From contig NZ_QUNI01000010.1 of the NCBI RefSeq assembly GCF_003385115.1, positions 123,441-187,440 on the forward strand: DNA of 64,000 bases, read 5' to 3'. Of the stretch, positions 7,502 to 16,155 are shown in pieces. The translations under genes and the position numbers were made by a program. The first letter of the stretch is position 1, and each line of letters starts with the position of its first letter. This DNA comes from Flavobacterium aquicola (GTDB lineage: Bacteria > Bacteroidota > Bacteroidia > Flavobacteriales > Flavobacteriaceae). Below the pieces are notes generated by a model. That model was not told where the DNA came from. It worked only from the letters and a program-made list of their open reading frames with translations, and searched no databases.

Positions 7502-10177
7502 ATGAAAGAAAAAAGAAGAAACCTTGTATTATCGGGATTGGAGCCATTAATCATTACGCCGGAAAGCGTATTTGTGAATGTTGGGGAACGTACCAATGTG
7601 ACGGGTTCCAGAAAATTCTTGAGATTAATCAAGGAGGAAAAATATGAGGAAGCACTAGATATTGCGAGACAGCAGGTAGAAGGAGGGGCGCAGATTGTCG
7701 ATATTAATATGGACGAGGGGATGCTTGACGGTGTGTATGCGATGACCAAATTCCTGAATCTGATTGCTGCCGAGCCCGATATTTCGCGTGTGCCACTTAT
7801 GATTGATAGTTCGAAATGGGAAATTATTGAGGCTGGTTTGAAAGTTGTGCAGGGGAAATGTGTGGTAAACTCGATTTCGTTAAAAGAAGGTGAGGAAGCT
7901 TTTATTCATCATGCACAATTGATTAAACGCTACGGCGCAGCGGCCATTATTATGGCTTTTGATGAGGTTGGACAAGCTGATAATTACGACCGTAGAGTTG
8001 AAATCTGTCAGCGTTCGTATGATATTTTGGTAAATAAAGTTGGTTTTCCTCCACAGGATATCATCTTCGATTTGAATATATTTCCAGTTGCAACTGGTAT
8101 GGAAGAACACCGTTTGAATGCTTTGGATTTCTTTAGAGGAACCAAATGGGTTCGCGAGCATTTGCCTCATGCACACATTAGTGGTGGGGTGAGTAACGTT
8201 TCGTTTTCGTTTAGAGGGAATGATGTAGTGAGAGAAGCGATGCACTCGGTTTTTCTGTATCACGCGATTCAAAACGGAATGACGATGGGTATTGTAAATC
8301 CGGAGATGCTGACGATTTATGATGATATTCCGAAAGATTTATTGGAGTATGTTGAAGATGTGATTTTGGACAGACGTGACGATGCTACTGAGCGTTTGTT
8401 AGATTTTGCCGAAAGTGTAAAAGGTGAAGGAAAAACCAATGAAAAAGCAGTGCAGGAGTGGCGTTCGGGAACTTTTCAGGAACGTATTACTCACGCTTTG
8501 GTAAAAGGAATTGATGAATTTATTGAGGTTGACGTTGAGGAAGCAAGATTGGCAGCCACAAAACCTATCGAAGTAATCGAAATCAACCTGATGACGGGAA
8601 TGAACGTTGTTGGTGATTTGTTTGGTTCTGGAAAAATGTTTTTGCCGCAGGTGGTAAAATCGGCCCGTGTGATGAAAAAAGCCGTGGCTTATTTATTGCC
8701 TTTTATTGAAGCTTCAAAACAAGCCGGCGACAAATCAGGAAACGGAAAAATCCTGATGGCGACCGTAAAAGGTGACGTACACGACATTGGAAAAAATATT
8801 GTTTCGGTGGTATTGGCTTGTAATAATTATGAGATTGTAGATTTGGGTGTTATGGTGCCTCCGGAAAAAATTGTTGCAGCGGCTATCGAACACAACGTAG
8901 ATATTATTGGATTGAGCGGATTGATCACGCCGTCTTTGGACGAAATGGTTTATCTCGCGAAAGAATTGGATAAAAGAGATATTACGATTCCGGTGATGAT
9001 TGGAGGAGCAACGACTTCGCGCGCGCACACTGCCGTAAAAATTGCACCACAATATAAATCGACTGTAATTCACGTAAATGATGCTTCGAGAGCGGTTACA
9101 GTTGCTGGAAATTTATTGGATCATAACCGAAAAATATATGCAAGCGACATTCGTGCCGAATACGATGCGTTTAGAGAAACATTTTTGAACCGTTCGCGAG
9201 ACAAGAATTTCTTGACGATTGAACAGGCGCGTAAAAATAAACTGCAGCTGGACTGGAGACATTTTGAGCCAGTAAAACCAAAGGTTATTGGCGAGCAGAT
9301 TATCGAAGTAGATTTGGATGTACTGGTTCCTTATATTGACTGGACACCGTTTTTCAGGACTTGGGAATTGTTTGGGAAATACCCTGCGATTTTGACTGAT
9401 GATGTTGTGGGCGAACAGGCGACTTCTGTTTTTAAAGATGCTCAGGCAATGCTGGAAGTTATTTTGAAAGAAAAGAAATTACAGGCAAAAGGGATCTACG
9501 GAATTTTCCCTGCGAACCAAATCAATGATGACGATATTGAGCTAACCGATGAAAACGGAAAGCCTTTACAGACTTTTTTGACTTTGCGTCAGCAGTCACA
9601 AAAAACAAAAGGTGCTCCAAATATTGCATTGGCCGATTTTATTGCTCCAAAAGACAGCGGAAAAGTAGATTATATGGGAGCATTCTGTGTAACTACAGGT
9701 TTTGGCGTTGACGAATGGGCAGCCGAATTCGAAAAAGATTTGGATGATTATAATTCGATTATGGTTAAAGCTTTGGCGGATCGTTTCGCTGAAGCATTCG
9801 CCGAATACCTGCACGAAAAAATCCGTAAAGAAATTTGGGGTTATGCATCGGATGAGGTTTTGAGCAAAGAAGCACTTATTGACGAGGATTATAAAGGAAT
9901 CCGTCCTGCGCCAGGTTATCCAGCCTGCCCAGATCACTTGGAAAAACCAACCATCTGGAAACTGCTGAATGTAGAAAAAGAAATAGGTGTAACCTTAACC
10001 GAAAGTATGGCAATGTGGCCGGCTTCATCGGTTTCGGGATATTATTTTGGAAATCCTGACAGCAGGTATTTTGGCCTTGGAAAAATAAAAGAAGATCAAG
10101 TTATTGATTATGCCAAAAGAAGAAATGTCCCAACGGATTACGCAATGAAATGGCTGAATCCTAATATAGCAGATTAA
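7502..10177 (+). CDS. metH: methionine synthase, folate, cobalamin and activation modules
   Basis: The 891-residue protein carries, in order, a pterin-binding barrel (VNVGERTNVTGSRKF near residue 25, GGAQIVDINMDEGM near 60), the cobalamin cap and binding domains with GDVHDIGKN and axial ligand His427, and a C-terminal activation domain ending AMWPASSVSGYYFGNPDSRY. It transfers methyl from methyl-tetrahydrofolate through cobalamin to homocysteine, and needs the zinc module encoded at 5446-6447. The lack of a homocysteine domain shows that the gene is truly split rather than truncated. metF, which makes its substrate, is just downstream. Confidence 0.96.
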   Translation: MKEKRRNLVLSGLEPLIITPESVFVNVGERTNVTGSRKFLRLIKEEKYEEALDIARQQVEGGAQIVDINMDEGMLDGVYAMTKFLNLIAAEPDISRVPLMIDSSKWEIIEAGLKVVQGKCVVNSISLKEGEEAFIHHAQLIKRYGAAAIIMAFDEVGQADNYDRRVEICQRSYDILVNKVGFPPQDIIFDLNIFPVATGMEEHRLNALDFFRGTKWVREHLPHAHISGGVSNVSFSFRGNDVVREAMHSVFLYHAIQNGMTMGIVNPEMLTIYDDIPKDLLEYVEDVILDRRDDATERLLDFAESVKGEGKTNEKAVQEWRSGTFQERITHALVKGIDEFIEVDVEEARLAATKPIEVIEINLMTGMNVVGDLFGSGKMFLPQVVKSARVMKKAVAYLLPFIEASKQAGDKSGNGKILMATVKGDVHDIGKNIVSVVLACNNYEIVDLGVMVPPEKIVAAAIEHNVDIIGLSGLITPSLDEMVYLAKELDKRDITIPVMIGGATTSRAHTAVKIAPQYKSTVIHVNDASRAVTVAGNLLDHNRKIYASDIRAEYDAFRETFLNRSRDKNFLTIEQARKNKLQLDWRHFEPVKPKVIGEQIIEVDLDVLVPYIDWTPFFRTWELFGKYPAILTDDVVGEQATSVFKDAQAMLEVILKEKKLQAKGIYGIFPANQINDDDIELTDENGKPLQTFLTLRQQSQKTKGAPNIALADFIAPKDSGKVDYMGAFCVTTGFGVDEWAAEFEKDLDDYNSIMVKALADRFAEAFAEYLHEKIRKEIWGYASDEVLSKEALIDEDYKGIRPAPGYPACPDHLEKPTIWKLLNVEKEIGVTLTESMAMWPASSVSGYYFGNPDSRYFGLGKIKEDQVIDYAKRRNVPTDYAMKWLNPNIAD

Positions 10178-10257
10178 TTTAGTTGTTGGTTGATGGTTGT
10201 TTGTTGATAGACTAATATTAAAACTGTCAACAACCATCAATTAACAACCGACAACTA
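10178..10257. repeat. TAGTTGTTGG...CCGACAACTAA inverted repeat
   Basis: TTAGTTGTTGGTTGATGG-type sequence is followed, after an AT-rich loop, by CAACAACCATCAATTAACAA and CCGACAACTAA, its approximate complement. It lies between the methionine synthase gene and the four-helix-bundle gene. A related stretch (CCATCAACCATCAACC words) follows that gene at about 10648-10678, so the small gene is bracketed by members of one repeat family. Confidence 0.65.
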
Positions 10258-10263
10258 AAAAAA

Positions 10264-10620
10264 ATGGAATATAATAAATTAGAGGTTTGGATAGAATCTA
10301 GAAAACTGGTTAATTCGTTATACGATTCATCTAAATTATTTCCAAAAGAAGAATTGTTTGGTTTGACTAATCAAATGCGGAGAGCGGCGATCTCAATTCC
10401 TTCAAATATTGCTGAAGGATGCGGTAGGCAGACTTCTAAAGACACATTGCATTTTTTGCATATTGCAAGAGGTTCTTTATATGAATTAGAAACTCAATAT
10501 TATTTAGCTTTAGATCAAAAATATATAGCTGAAAATGAATTTAATAAAGCTTTTGAACAAATGCAGATTTGTAAAAAACTTTTAAATGGATTTATAAACT
10601 ATTTTAAAAATAAAATTTAG
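10264..10620 (+). CDS. four-helix-bundle protein of the 23S rRNA intervening-sequence family
   Basis: The 118-residue all-helical protein has the family hallmarks: an N-terminal KLEVWIESRKLVNSLY helix, the LTNQMRRAAISIPSNIAEG motif around residues 37-56, then HIARGSLYELETQYYLA around 77-93. Members were first noted in intervening sequences of 23S rRNA and are common as stand-alone genes in Bacteroidota; their role is not firmly known. Here it sits between metH and metF and is flanked by related short repeats, which suggests a mobile cassette rather than a methionine gene. Confidence 0.88.
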   Translation: MEYNKLEVWIESRKLVNSLYDSSKLFPKEELFGLTNQMRRAAISIPSNIAEGCGRQTSKDTLHFLHIARGSLYELETQYYLALDQKYIAENEFNKAFEQMQICKKLLNGFINYFKNKI

Positions 10621-10685
10621 TTAATGGATATTGTTGCCGGCTCAAAACCATCAACCATCAACCATCAACGATCAACTAATAAAGA

Positions 10686-11642
10686 ATGAAAGTAACAGAA
10701 CATATAGAAAATGCCAAGGGAGAAACACTATTCTCTTTCGAAATTATTCCGCCTCAAAAAGGTAAGAGCATTCAGGAATTGTACGACAATATCGATCCGC
10801 TGATGGAATTCAAACCGCCGTTTATTGATGTGACAACTTCGCGTGAGGAGTACATTTACATTGATAAAGGAAACGGTTTGTTGGACAAAAAACTGACTAG
10901 AATGCGTCCGGGAACTTTGGGGATTTGTGCTTCGATTAAGCATAAATACCAAGTGGATACCGTACCGCATTTGCTTTGCGGTGGTTTTACCAAAGAGGAA
11001 ACTGAATATATGCTCGTAGATTGTCATTATCTTGGAATCCATAATGTAATGGCACTTCGTGGCGATGCAATGAAAGATGAACAGTCCTTTGTACCAAAAG
11101 CAGGAGGAAATAATTATGCTGTGGATTTAGTTGCTCAAATCAATCAGCTGAATTGCGGAAAATATCTGCACGATGTTATGGACGTTGATAACAAAGCTGA
11201 TTTTTGCATTGGTGTTGCTGGCTATCCTGAAAAACATTTGGAATCACCTTCGTTGCAGACCGACTTGAAGCGTTTAAAAGAAAAAGTAGATGCAGGTGCC
11301 GATTATGTGGTGACTCAAATGTTTTTTGACAATTCTAAATATTTCGAATTTGTAAAAAAAGCAAGAGAAATGGGAATAACCGTTCCTATCATTCCAGGAA
11401 TCAAGCCTATTGCGGTGCAAAAACATCTGCAGATTTTACCTCAGATTTTTAGAATAGATTTACCAGAAGATTTGATAAATGCTGTTGATAAATGTAAGAA
11501 CAATGCCGAAATCCGTCAAGTAGGAATCGAATGGGCTATTCAGCAGTCTATCGAACTGAAAGCGGCCGGTGTTCCTTTTTTACATTATTATTCAATGGGG
11601 AAATCTGAAAATATCAGACAGATAGCGAGCCAGGTTTTTTAA
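10686..11642 (+). CDS. metF: methylenetetrahydrofolate reductase
   Basis: The 318-residue FAD-dependent TIM-barrel enzyme has FEIIPPQKGKSIQELY at the start, NVMALRGD near residue 120 and GADYVVTQMFFDN near 205, all typical of MetF. It reduces 5,10-methylene- to 5-methyl-tetrahydrofolate, the methyl donor for the methionine synthase encoded just upstream. Length is slightly above the E. coli protein (296 aa). The gene closes the methionine cluster and is followed by a clear terminator. Confidence 0.95.
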   Translation: MKVTEHIENAKGETLFSFEIIPPQKGKSIQELYDNIDPLMEFKPPFIDVTTSREEYIYIDKGNGLLDKKLTRMRPGTLGICASIKHKYQVDTVPHLLCGGFTKEETEYMLVDCHYLGIHNVMALRGDAMKDEQSFVPKAGGNNYAVDLVAQINQLNCGKYLHDVMDVDNKADFCIGVAGYPEKHLESPSLQTDLKRLKEKVDAGADYVVTQMFFDNSKYFEFVKKAREMGITVPIIPGIKPIAVQKHLQILPQIFRIDLPEDLINAVDKCKNNAEIRQVGIEWAIQQSIELKAAGVPFLHYYSMGKSENIRQIASQVF

Positions 11643-11670
11643 ATAAAGGATATTATTAATTTCAAATTAT

Positions 11671-11709
11671 ACTCGATTGGTTATTTTTAACCGATTGAGT
11701 ATTTTTTTT
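11671..11709 (+). terminator. Rho-independent terminator after metF
   Basis: ACTCGATTGGTTA and TAACCGATTGAGT form a 13-base stem with two G-U pairs and a TTTT loop, followed by ATTTTTTTT. Confidence 0.9.
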
Positions 11710-11853
11710 ATATCTTAAAATAAAAGAATACAGACACAACTTTCTATTAAGATTTAAAAAGGTGTCAAAAGAATTATCGAAATAATTAGCATAGAGTAAA
11801 TTATAAATGTTTTGTAGTATATTTAGGAACTATTATTTTTTAAAAAGTCTTGA

Positions 11854-12711
11854 ATGAAAACAATGCTGAAACTGTATATCTGTTTGTTTTTTTTAACTAT
11901 CTGTAATAAAGGATCTGCACAGGAAAATGGCGTGAAAATTTTTCTATGGGAAAATGGAGCTCCAGGTTTTGAAAACCGTAAAAATGAGCCGGAACAAGCA
12001 AAAGACTGGTGGGTAAGAAACATTCATAATCCATCGATAACGGCTTATTTTCCAGAAAAACCGAATGGCATGGCAGTCCTGATTTGTCCAGGCGGAGGTC
12101 ATGAAAATCTGGTTTTCAACTCCGAAGGGAAAGATGCTGCAACGTATTTTACTAGTATTGGGATAACAGCTTTTGTCCTTAAATATCGTTTAGCAAGAGA
12201 AGCTGGATCGCAATATAAATTAGAAACTCACGTCAAACAGGATGTGGAAAGAGCGATGCGTTTAATAAGAAACAAAGCGGGTGAATTTAAAATAGATCCA
12301 GCCCGAATAGGCGCAATGGGATTTTCTGCTGGAGGGGAAGTAGTAGCCATGGTCGCTTATGATTCTAAAAACATTTTAGAAAACGGTTCGGATGCAGTCG
12401 ACAAACAGGATGCACAGCCCAATTTTCAAATATTGATATATCCCGGTCCATTATTTATTCCTAAAGAAATCAGGTCCGATGCGCCTCCTGCATTCTTGTG
12501 TGCGGCGAACGATGATCTCTGCTGTTCTTCACCAATTGTAGAGCTCCTGAATGCCTATCGTAAAGCAAATGTATCTGTAGAAATGCATCTGTATTCCAAA
12601 GGAGGACATGCTTTTAACATGGGAAAAAGAGCTAAAACCAATGCTTTGAAAACATGGCCACAACGATTAACAGACTGGTTTGAGGATAATAATTATTTTT
12701 TGAAGCTGTAA
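11854..12711 (+). CDS. secreted alpha/beta hydrolase, acetyl-xylan-esterase-like
   Basis: The 285-residue protein starts with a signal peptide ending near GSAQ. It then shows the bacterial BD-FAE/Axe-like esterase pattern: an oxyanion-hole motif CPGGGHENL around residue 80, the nucleophile elbow GFSAGGEVVA near 150, DDLCC near 222 and a final His in KGGHAF near 250. It probably deacetylates carbohydrate substrates in the periplasm or outside the cell. A paralogous enzyme is encoded at 29989-30945. The natural substrate cannot be deduced. Confidence 0.85.
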   Translation: MKTMLKLYICLFFLTICNKGSAQENGVKIFLWENGAPGFENRKNEPEQAKDWWVRNIHNPSITAYFPEKPNGMAVLICPGGGHENLVFNSEGKDAATYFTSIGITAFVLKYRLAREAGSQYKLETHVKQDVERAMRLIRNKAGEFKIDPARIGAMGFSAGGEVVAMVAYDSKNILENGSDAVDKQDAQPNFQILIYPGPLFIPKEIRSDAPPAFLCAANDDLCCSSPIVELLNAYRKANVSVEMHLYSKGGHAFNMGKRAKTNALKTWPQRLTDWFEDNNYFLKL

Positions 12712-12917
12712 ATAATTGGATATAGAAGTTCTGCTCTTCACTAAATCTTTGCTTAGAAAAAAAGAAAGGCAATCGCGAGAGCAATTGAACGATCATCGCC
12801 GGAAGCAGAGAATAGTTTTTTTAGCAGTTATTTGGAATTTAAGAACAGTTCAATGACTAATTTTGGAGCGTCACATTAAAATACTATATTTGATTTTATT
12901 ATCATAGATTTTCCCCA

Positions 12918-13571
12918 ATGAAACCTATTTACTATACTTTTTTAGCGGCAGCAATTACAATAACATCTTGTAAAAATAATGATGAGGAAAAGGATAAATC
13001 TATTCCAAAAGTAATTACGCCATTTACACAGCAAACTGCTGTAGCAGCACAGACTAATCAGCAGACTGCTCCGTCGCAACATAATTTATTTCACGAAAAT
13101 AACGCTGTTGGAACTTCGTCAGTGGCAGCTGGTGTGAATCCGGCACACGGACAGCCAAATCACCGTTGTGATATTCCAGTGGGAGCTCCATTGAATTCTC
13201 CAGTTAACGGGACGGCAGCTCCGCAGACCAATCAGGTACAGGTGCAGCCACAAATGCAGACTATAACACAATCTGTCGCTGCAAAAACACCAAAAGGGAT
13301 GAATCCTCCTCACGGACAGCCAAATCATCGCTGCGATATTCCGGTGGGAGCACCATTAAATTCAAAACCAGCTACAACAGCAACAACTGCTACGACATCT
13401 CCGCCATCTTCGGGTGAGATAAGTAAAAATATTACTGTACAGCAGCCTGTTCCTGCATTATTATCTACAAGTGCAACAAATACTGAAACTCCCGAGGGAA
13501 TGAATCCGCCACACGGACAAGCAGGACACCGCTGTGATATTGCCGTTGGAGCACCTTTACCGAAAAGTTAA
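12918..13571 (+). CDS. lipoprotein with three HGQPxHRCDIPVGAPL repeats, function unknown
   Basis: The 217-residue protein has a lipoprotein signal with Cys18 in the lipobox ITSC. It then consists of low-complexity T/Q/A/P-rich linkers that separate three near-identical blocks starting at about residues 74, 129 and 196. Each contains NP(P/A)HGQPNHRCDIPVGAPL; the third has HGQAGHRCDIAVGAPL. The only cysteines besides the lipid anchor are those of the blocks, one each, always in H-x4-H-x-C spacing. That spacing suggests metal or haem binding, but this is inference. I recognise the repeat as recurring in flavobacterial proteins but know no function for it. Confidence 0.75.
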   Translation: MKPIYYTFLAAAITITSCKNNDEEKDKSIPKVITPFTQQTAVAAQTNQQTAPSQHNLFHENNAVGTSSVAAGVNPAHGQPNHRCDIPVGAPLNSPVNGTAAPQTNQVQVQPQMQTITQSVAAKTPKGMNPPHGQPNHRCDIPVGAPLNSKPATTATTATTSPPSSGEISKNITVQQPVPALLSTSATNTETPEGMNPPHGQAGHRCDIAVGAPLPKS

Positions 13572-13742
13572 TTTTCAGTATTAGGCCTGTTCGAGACTTT
13601 GGAATTACATAAATAATTTGATGGTCTTTAGTGAATTATATAACGAATATTTTAAAAAACAGCAGATTTGTAAGAGAGATTTAGTTAAAAAATATATACA
13701 TTTACAAGTTATCTTTTTTTTGATAAAAGAAAGAGATATTTT

Positions 13743-13773
13743 AAAAGAAGCCAGTTTTATGGCTTCTTTTTTT
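13743..13773 (+). terminator. terminator-like hairpin just upstream of the GH3 gene
   Basis: AAAAGAAGCC and GGCTTCTTTTTTT form a ten-base stem with a short loop and T-run. It may end the 12918 transcript 170 bases earlier. It could also act as an attenuator of the next gene, because a TACATTTA promoter-like box lies upstream at about 13695 and the hairpin ends some 40 bases before the likely start codon. Confidence 0.75.
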
Positions 13774-13810
13774 GCTGTACACTATTATATTTAAACCAAA
13801 ACCTCTTATA

Positions 13811-16069
13811 TTGAAAACATTAACTGCAAAACAAATTTTATATTCATTGGTTTCTTTTTGGATATTTTCGAATTCTTATAGTCAAGAACCAAATAAATCA
13901 ATCGAGAAAAAAATAGATAAAATTATAAAAGGCATGAGCATTGATCAAAAAATTGGTCAAGCTTGCTTAAAAGGAACTTCTAGCCGAAGCAAAGGATTGT
14001 CCGAAGAATTGAAAAATGAAGTTAGAAAAGGTTTAGTGGGATCGGTTTTAAATCTTACTGAGCCTAGTCTAGTGCTTGAATTGCAGAAAATTGCTGTTGA
14101 GGAAAGCCCGAATCATATTCCGTTATTATTTGGCAGGGATGTTATTCACGGATATAAAACAATTTTCCCGATACCTTTAGGATTAGCAGCTTCCTGGGAC
14201 ATGGAATTAGTTGAGAAAACGTCCAAAATTGCTGCAAATGAATCCTATTCAAGATGTATAAATTGGACTTTCGCTCCAATGGTAGATATTGCCAGAGATG
14301 CCCGTTGGGGAAGAATTGCAGAGTCACCAGGTGAAGATCCGTTATTGGCATCAAGATTAGGAGTGGCTTATGTAAAAGGATTTCAAGGAAGTGATCCTTC
14401 TGTTCCTGGTCAGATTTTAGCCTGCGTAAAACACTTTGCCGCTTATGGCGCCGCCGAAGGAGGAAGAGATTACAATACCGTAAGTATGTCTGAATCATTA
14501 CTTCGAAATGTATATTTAAAACCTTTTGAAGCCGCTGCAAAAGCTGGTGCCGCTACTTTTATGAGTTCCTTTAATGATCTTAATGGAGTTCCCGCTTCTG
14601 GAAATACTTTTTTGCTAAAAAAAATTCTAAGAGAAGAATGGAAATACGATGGATTTGTAGTTAGTGACTGGAACTCTGCTACAGAAATGATTCCGCATGG
14701 CTTTGCAGCTGATGAAAAAGATGCTGCATTTAAATCAGCTTCTGCTGGGCTTGATATGGAAATGACCAGTTTATCATATGCTAATCATTTAAAAAACCTT
14801 ATTGCAGAAAAGAAAATTTCTGAAAAGCAGTTAGACGACATGGTCCGCAATATTCTTCGAATAAAATTTAGAGCCGGAGTTTTTGAAAATCCATACTTTA
14901 AAGACCGTGAAAAATTTTCTTTATTAAATGCTGATGCCTTGCAGACTTCCAGAACGGCAGCCGGTAAAAGCTGTGTCTTATTAAAAAATGAAAATCAGAT
15001 GCTGCCATTAAAATCTAATCAAAAGATAGCTGTAATCGGACCTTTGGCAGATGCATCACGAGAACAATTAGGGACTTGGATTTTTGACGGAAAGAAAGAA
15101 GATTCACAAACACCTTTGAAAGCACTGCAGAATAGTTTTGGTGAAAATAATGTGTATTACGCTGCCGGACTTTCGCACAGCAGATCGCTGTCAGAAGAAG
15201 GGTTTGCATCAGCAATAAAAGAAGCCGAAAAATCAGATGTAATTTTATTTTTTGCTGGAGAAGAAGCGATTCTTTCTGGCGAAGCACATTCAAGAGCCAA
15301 TATTAATCTGCCTGGTTTACAGGAAAAACTAATAACAGAACTGCAAAAAACAGGAAAGCCGATTGTGTTAGTATTAATGTCTGGACGGCCAATAACTTTG
15401 GGAGCTGTTTTGCCAAAAGTAAATGCTTTGATTATGGCTTGGCATCCAGGAACTATGGCTGGGTCTGCAATTTCTGATATACTTCTGGGACTTGTAAATC
15501 CTTCAGGAAAACTGCCTGTAACCTGGCCAAAAGAAGTAGGGCAGATTCCAATTTATTACAATCATCCTAATACAGGACGACCGGCAGATCCAAAAACTTT
15601 TGTAGCCATTCAGGATATTCCTATTGAGGCTTGGCAAAGTTCGTTAGGAAATAATTCTCATTATCTTGATGCTGGTTATGAGCCACAGTTTCCTTTTGGA
15701 TTTGGGTTAAGCTACACTGCTTTTTCTTATGATAATTTAAAGATTGAAAAAAAGACGCTTAAGAGTGATGAGAAATTAACGGTTTCGGCAGTTATTACCA
15801 ATACGGGAACCCGCACAGGAACGGAAACGGTACAGCTGTATGTTCGCGATATTACAGGAAGTATTGTCAGACCGATTAGAGAACTTAAAGATTTTCAGCA
15901 GATCGAATTAAAACCGCAGGAATCTAAAACAGTACAATTCTCAATTCCTGTATCCGAATTAGCTTTTTATAATGATAAAATGGAGTTAAAAGTAGAAGCG
16001 GGTGATTTTAAATTTTGGATTGCTTCTCACGCTGAAAATGGGTTGGAAGGTGATTTTAAGGTGGAGTAA
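13811..16069 (+). CDS. bglX: periplasmic beta-glucosidase, glycoside hydrolase family 3
   Basis: About 752 residues. A signal peptide ends at SNSYSQ. The GH3 N-terminal domain follows with FGRDVIHGYKTIFPIPLGLA, and the nucleophile is Asp286 in GFVVSDW. The C-terminal GH3 domain and a fibronectin-III-like tail (TGTETVQLYVRD) complete the usual BglX order. It hydrolyses terminal beta-glucosides in the periplasm. The start is uncertain: no ATG precedes the signal peptide. TTG at 13811 gives a normal leader, whereas TTG at 13772 lies inside the T-run of the hairpin. The neighbours are unrelated genes. Confidence 0.92.
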   Translation: MKTLTAKQILYSLVSFWIFSNSYSQEPNKSIEKKIDKIIKGMSIDQKIGQACLKGTSSRSKGLSEELKNEVRKGLVGSVLNLTEPSLVLELQKIAVEESPNHIPLLFGRDVIHGYKTIFPIPLGLAASWDMELVEKTSKIAANESYSRCINWTFAPMVDIARDARWGRIAESPGEDPLLASRLGVAYVKGFQGSDPSVPGQILACVKHFAAYGAAEGGRDYNTVSMSESLLRNVYLKPFEAAAKAGAATFMSSFNDLNGVPASGNTFLLKKILREEWKYDGFVVSDWNSATEMIPHGFAADEKDAAFKSASAGLDMEMTSLSYANHLKNLIAEKKISEKQLDDMVRNILRIKFRAGVFENPYFKDREKFSLLNADALQTSRTAAGKSCVLLKNENQMLPLKSNQKIAVIGPLADASREQLGTWIFDGKKEDSQTPLKALQNSFGENNVYYAAGLSHSRSLSEEGFASAIKEAEKSDVILFFAGEEAILSGEAHSRANINLPGLQEKLITELQKTGKPIVLVLMSGRPITLGAVLPKVNALIMAWHPGTMAGSAISDILLGLVNPSGKLPVTWPKEVGQIPIYYNHPNTGRPADPKTFVAIQDIPIEAWQSSLGNNSHYLDAGYEPQFPFGFGLSYTAFSYDNLKIEKKTLKSDEKLTVSAVITNTGTRTGTETVQLYVRDITGSIVRPIRELKDFQQIELKPQESKTVQFSIPVSELAFYNDKMELKVEAGDFKFWIASHAENGLEGDFKVE

Positions 16070-16155
16070 ATGATTAGCTAAAAGACATATTTTTTGTAAG
16101 TTAAGTTGTGTGATTTTGTTATATTAGCGGATTGAATTTATAACTAAAAATTAAA

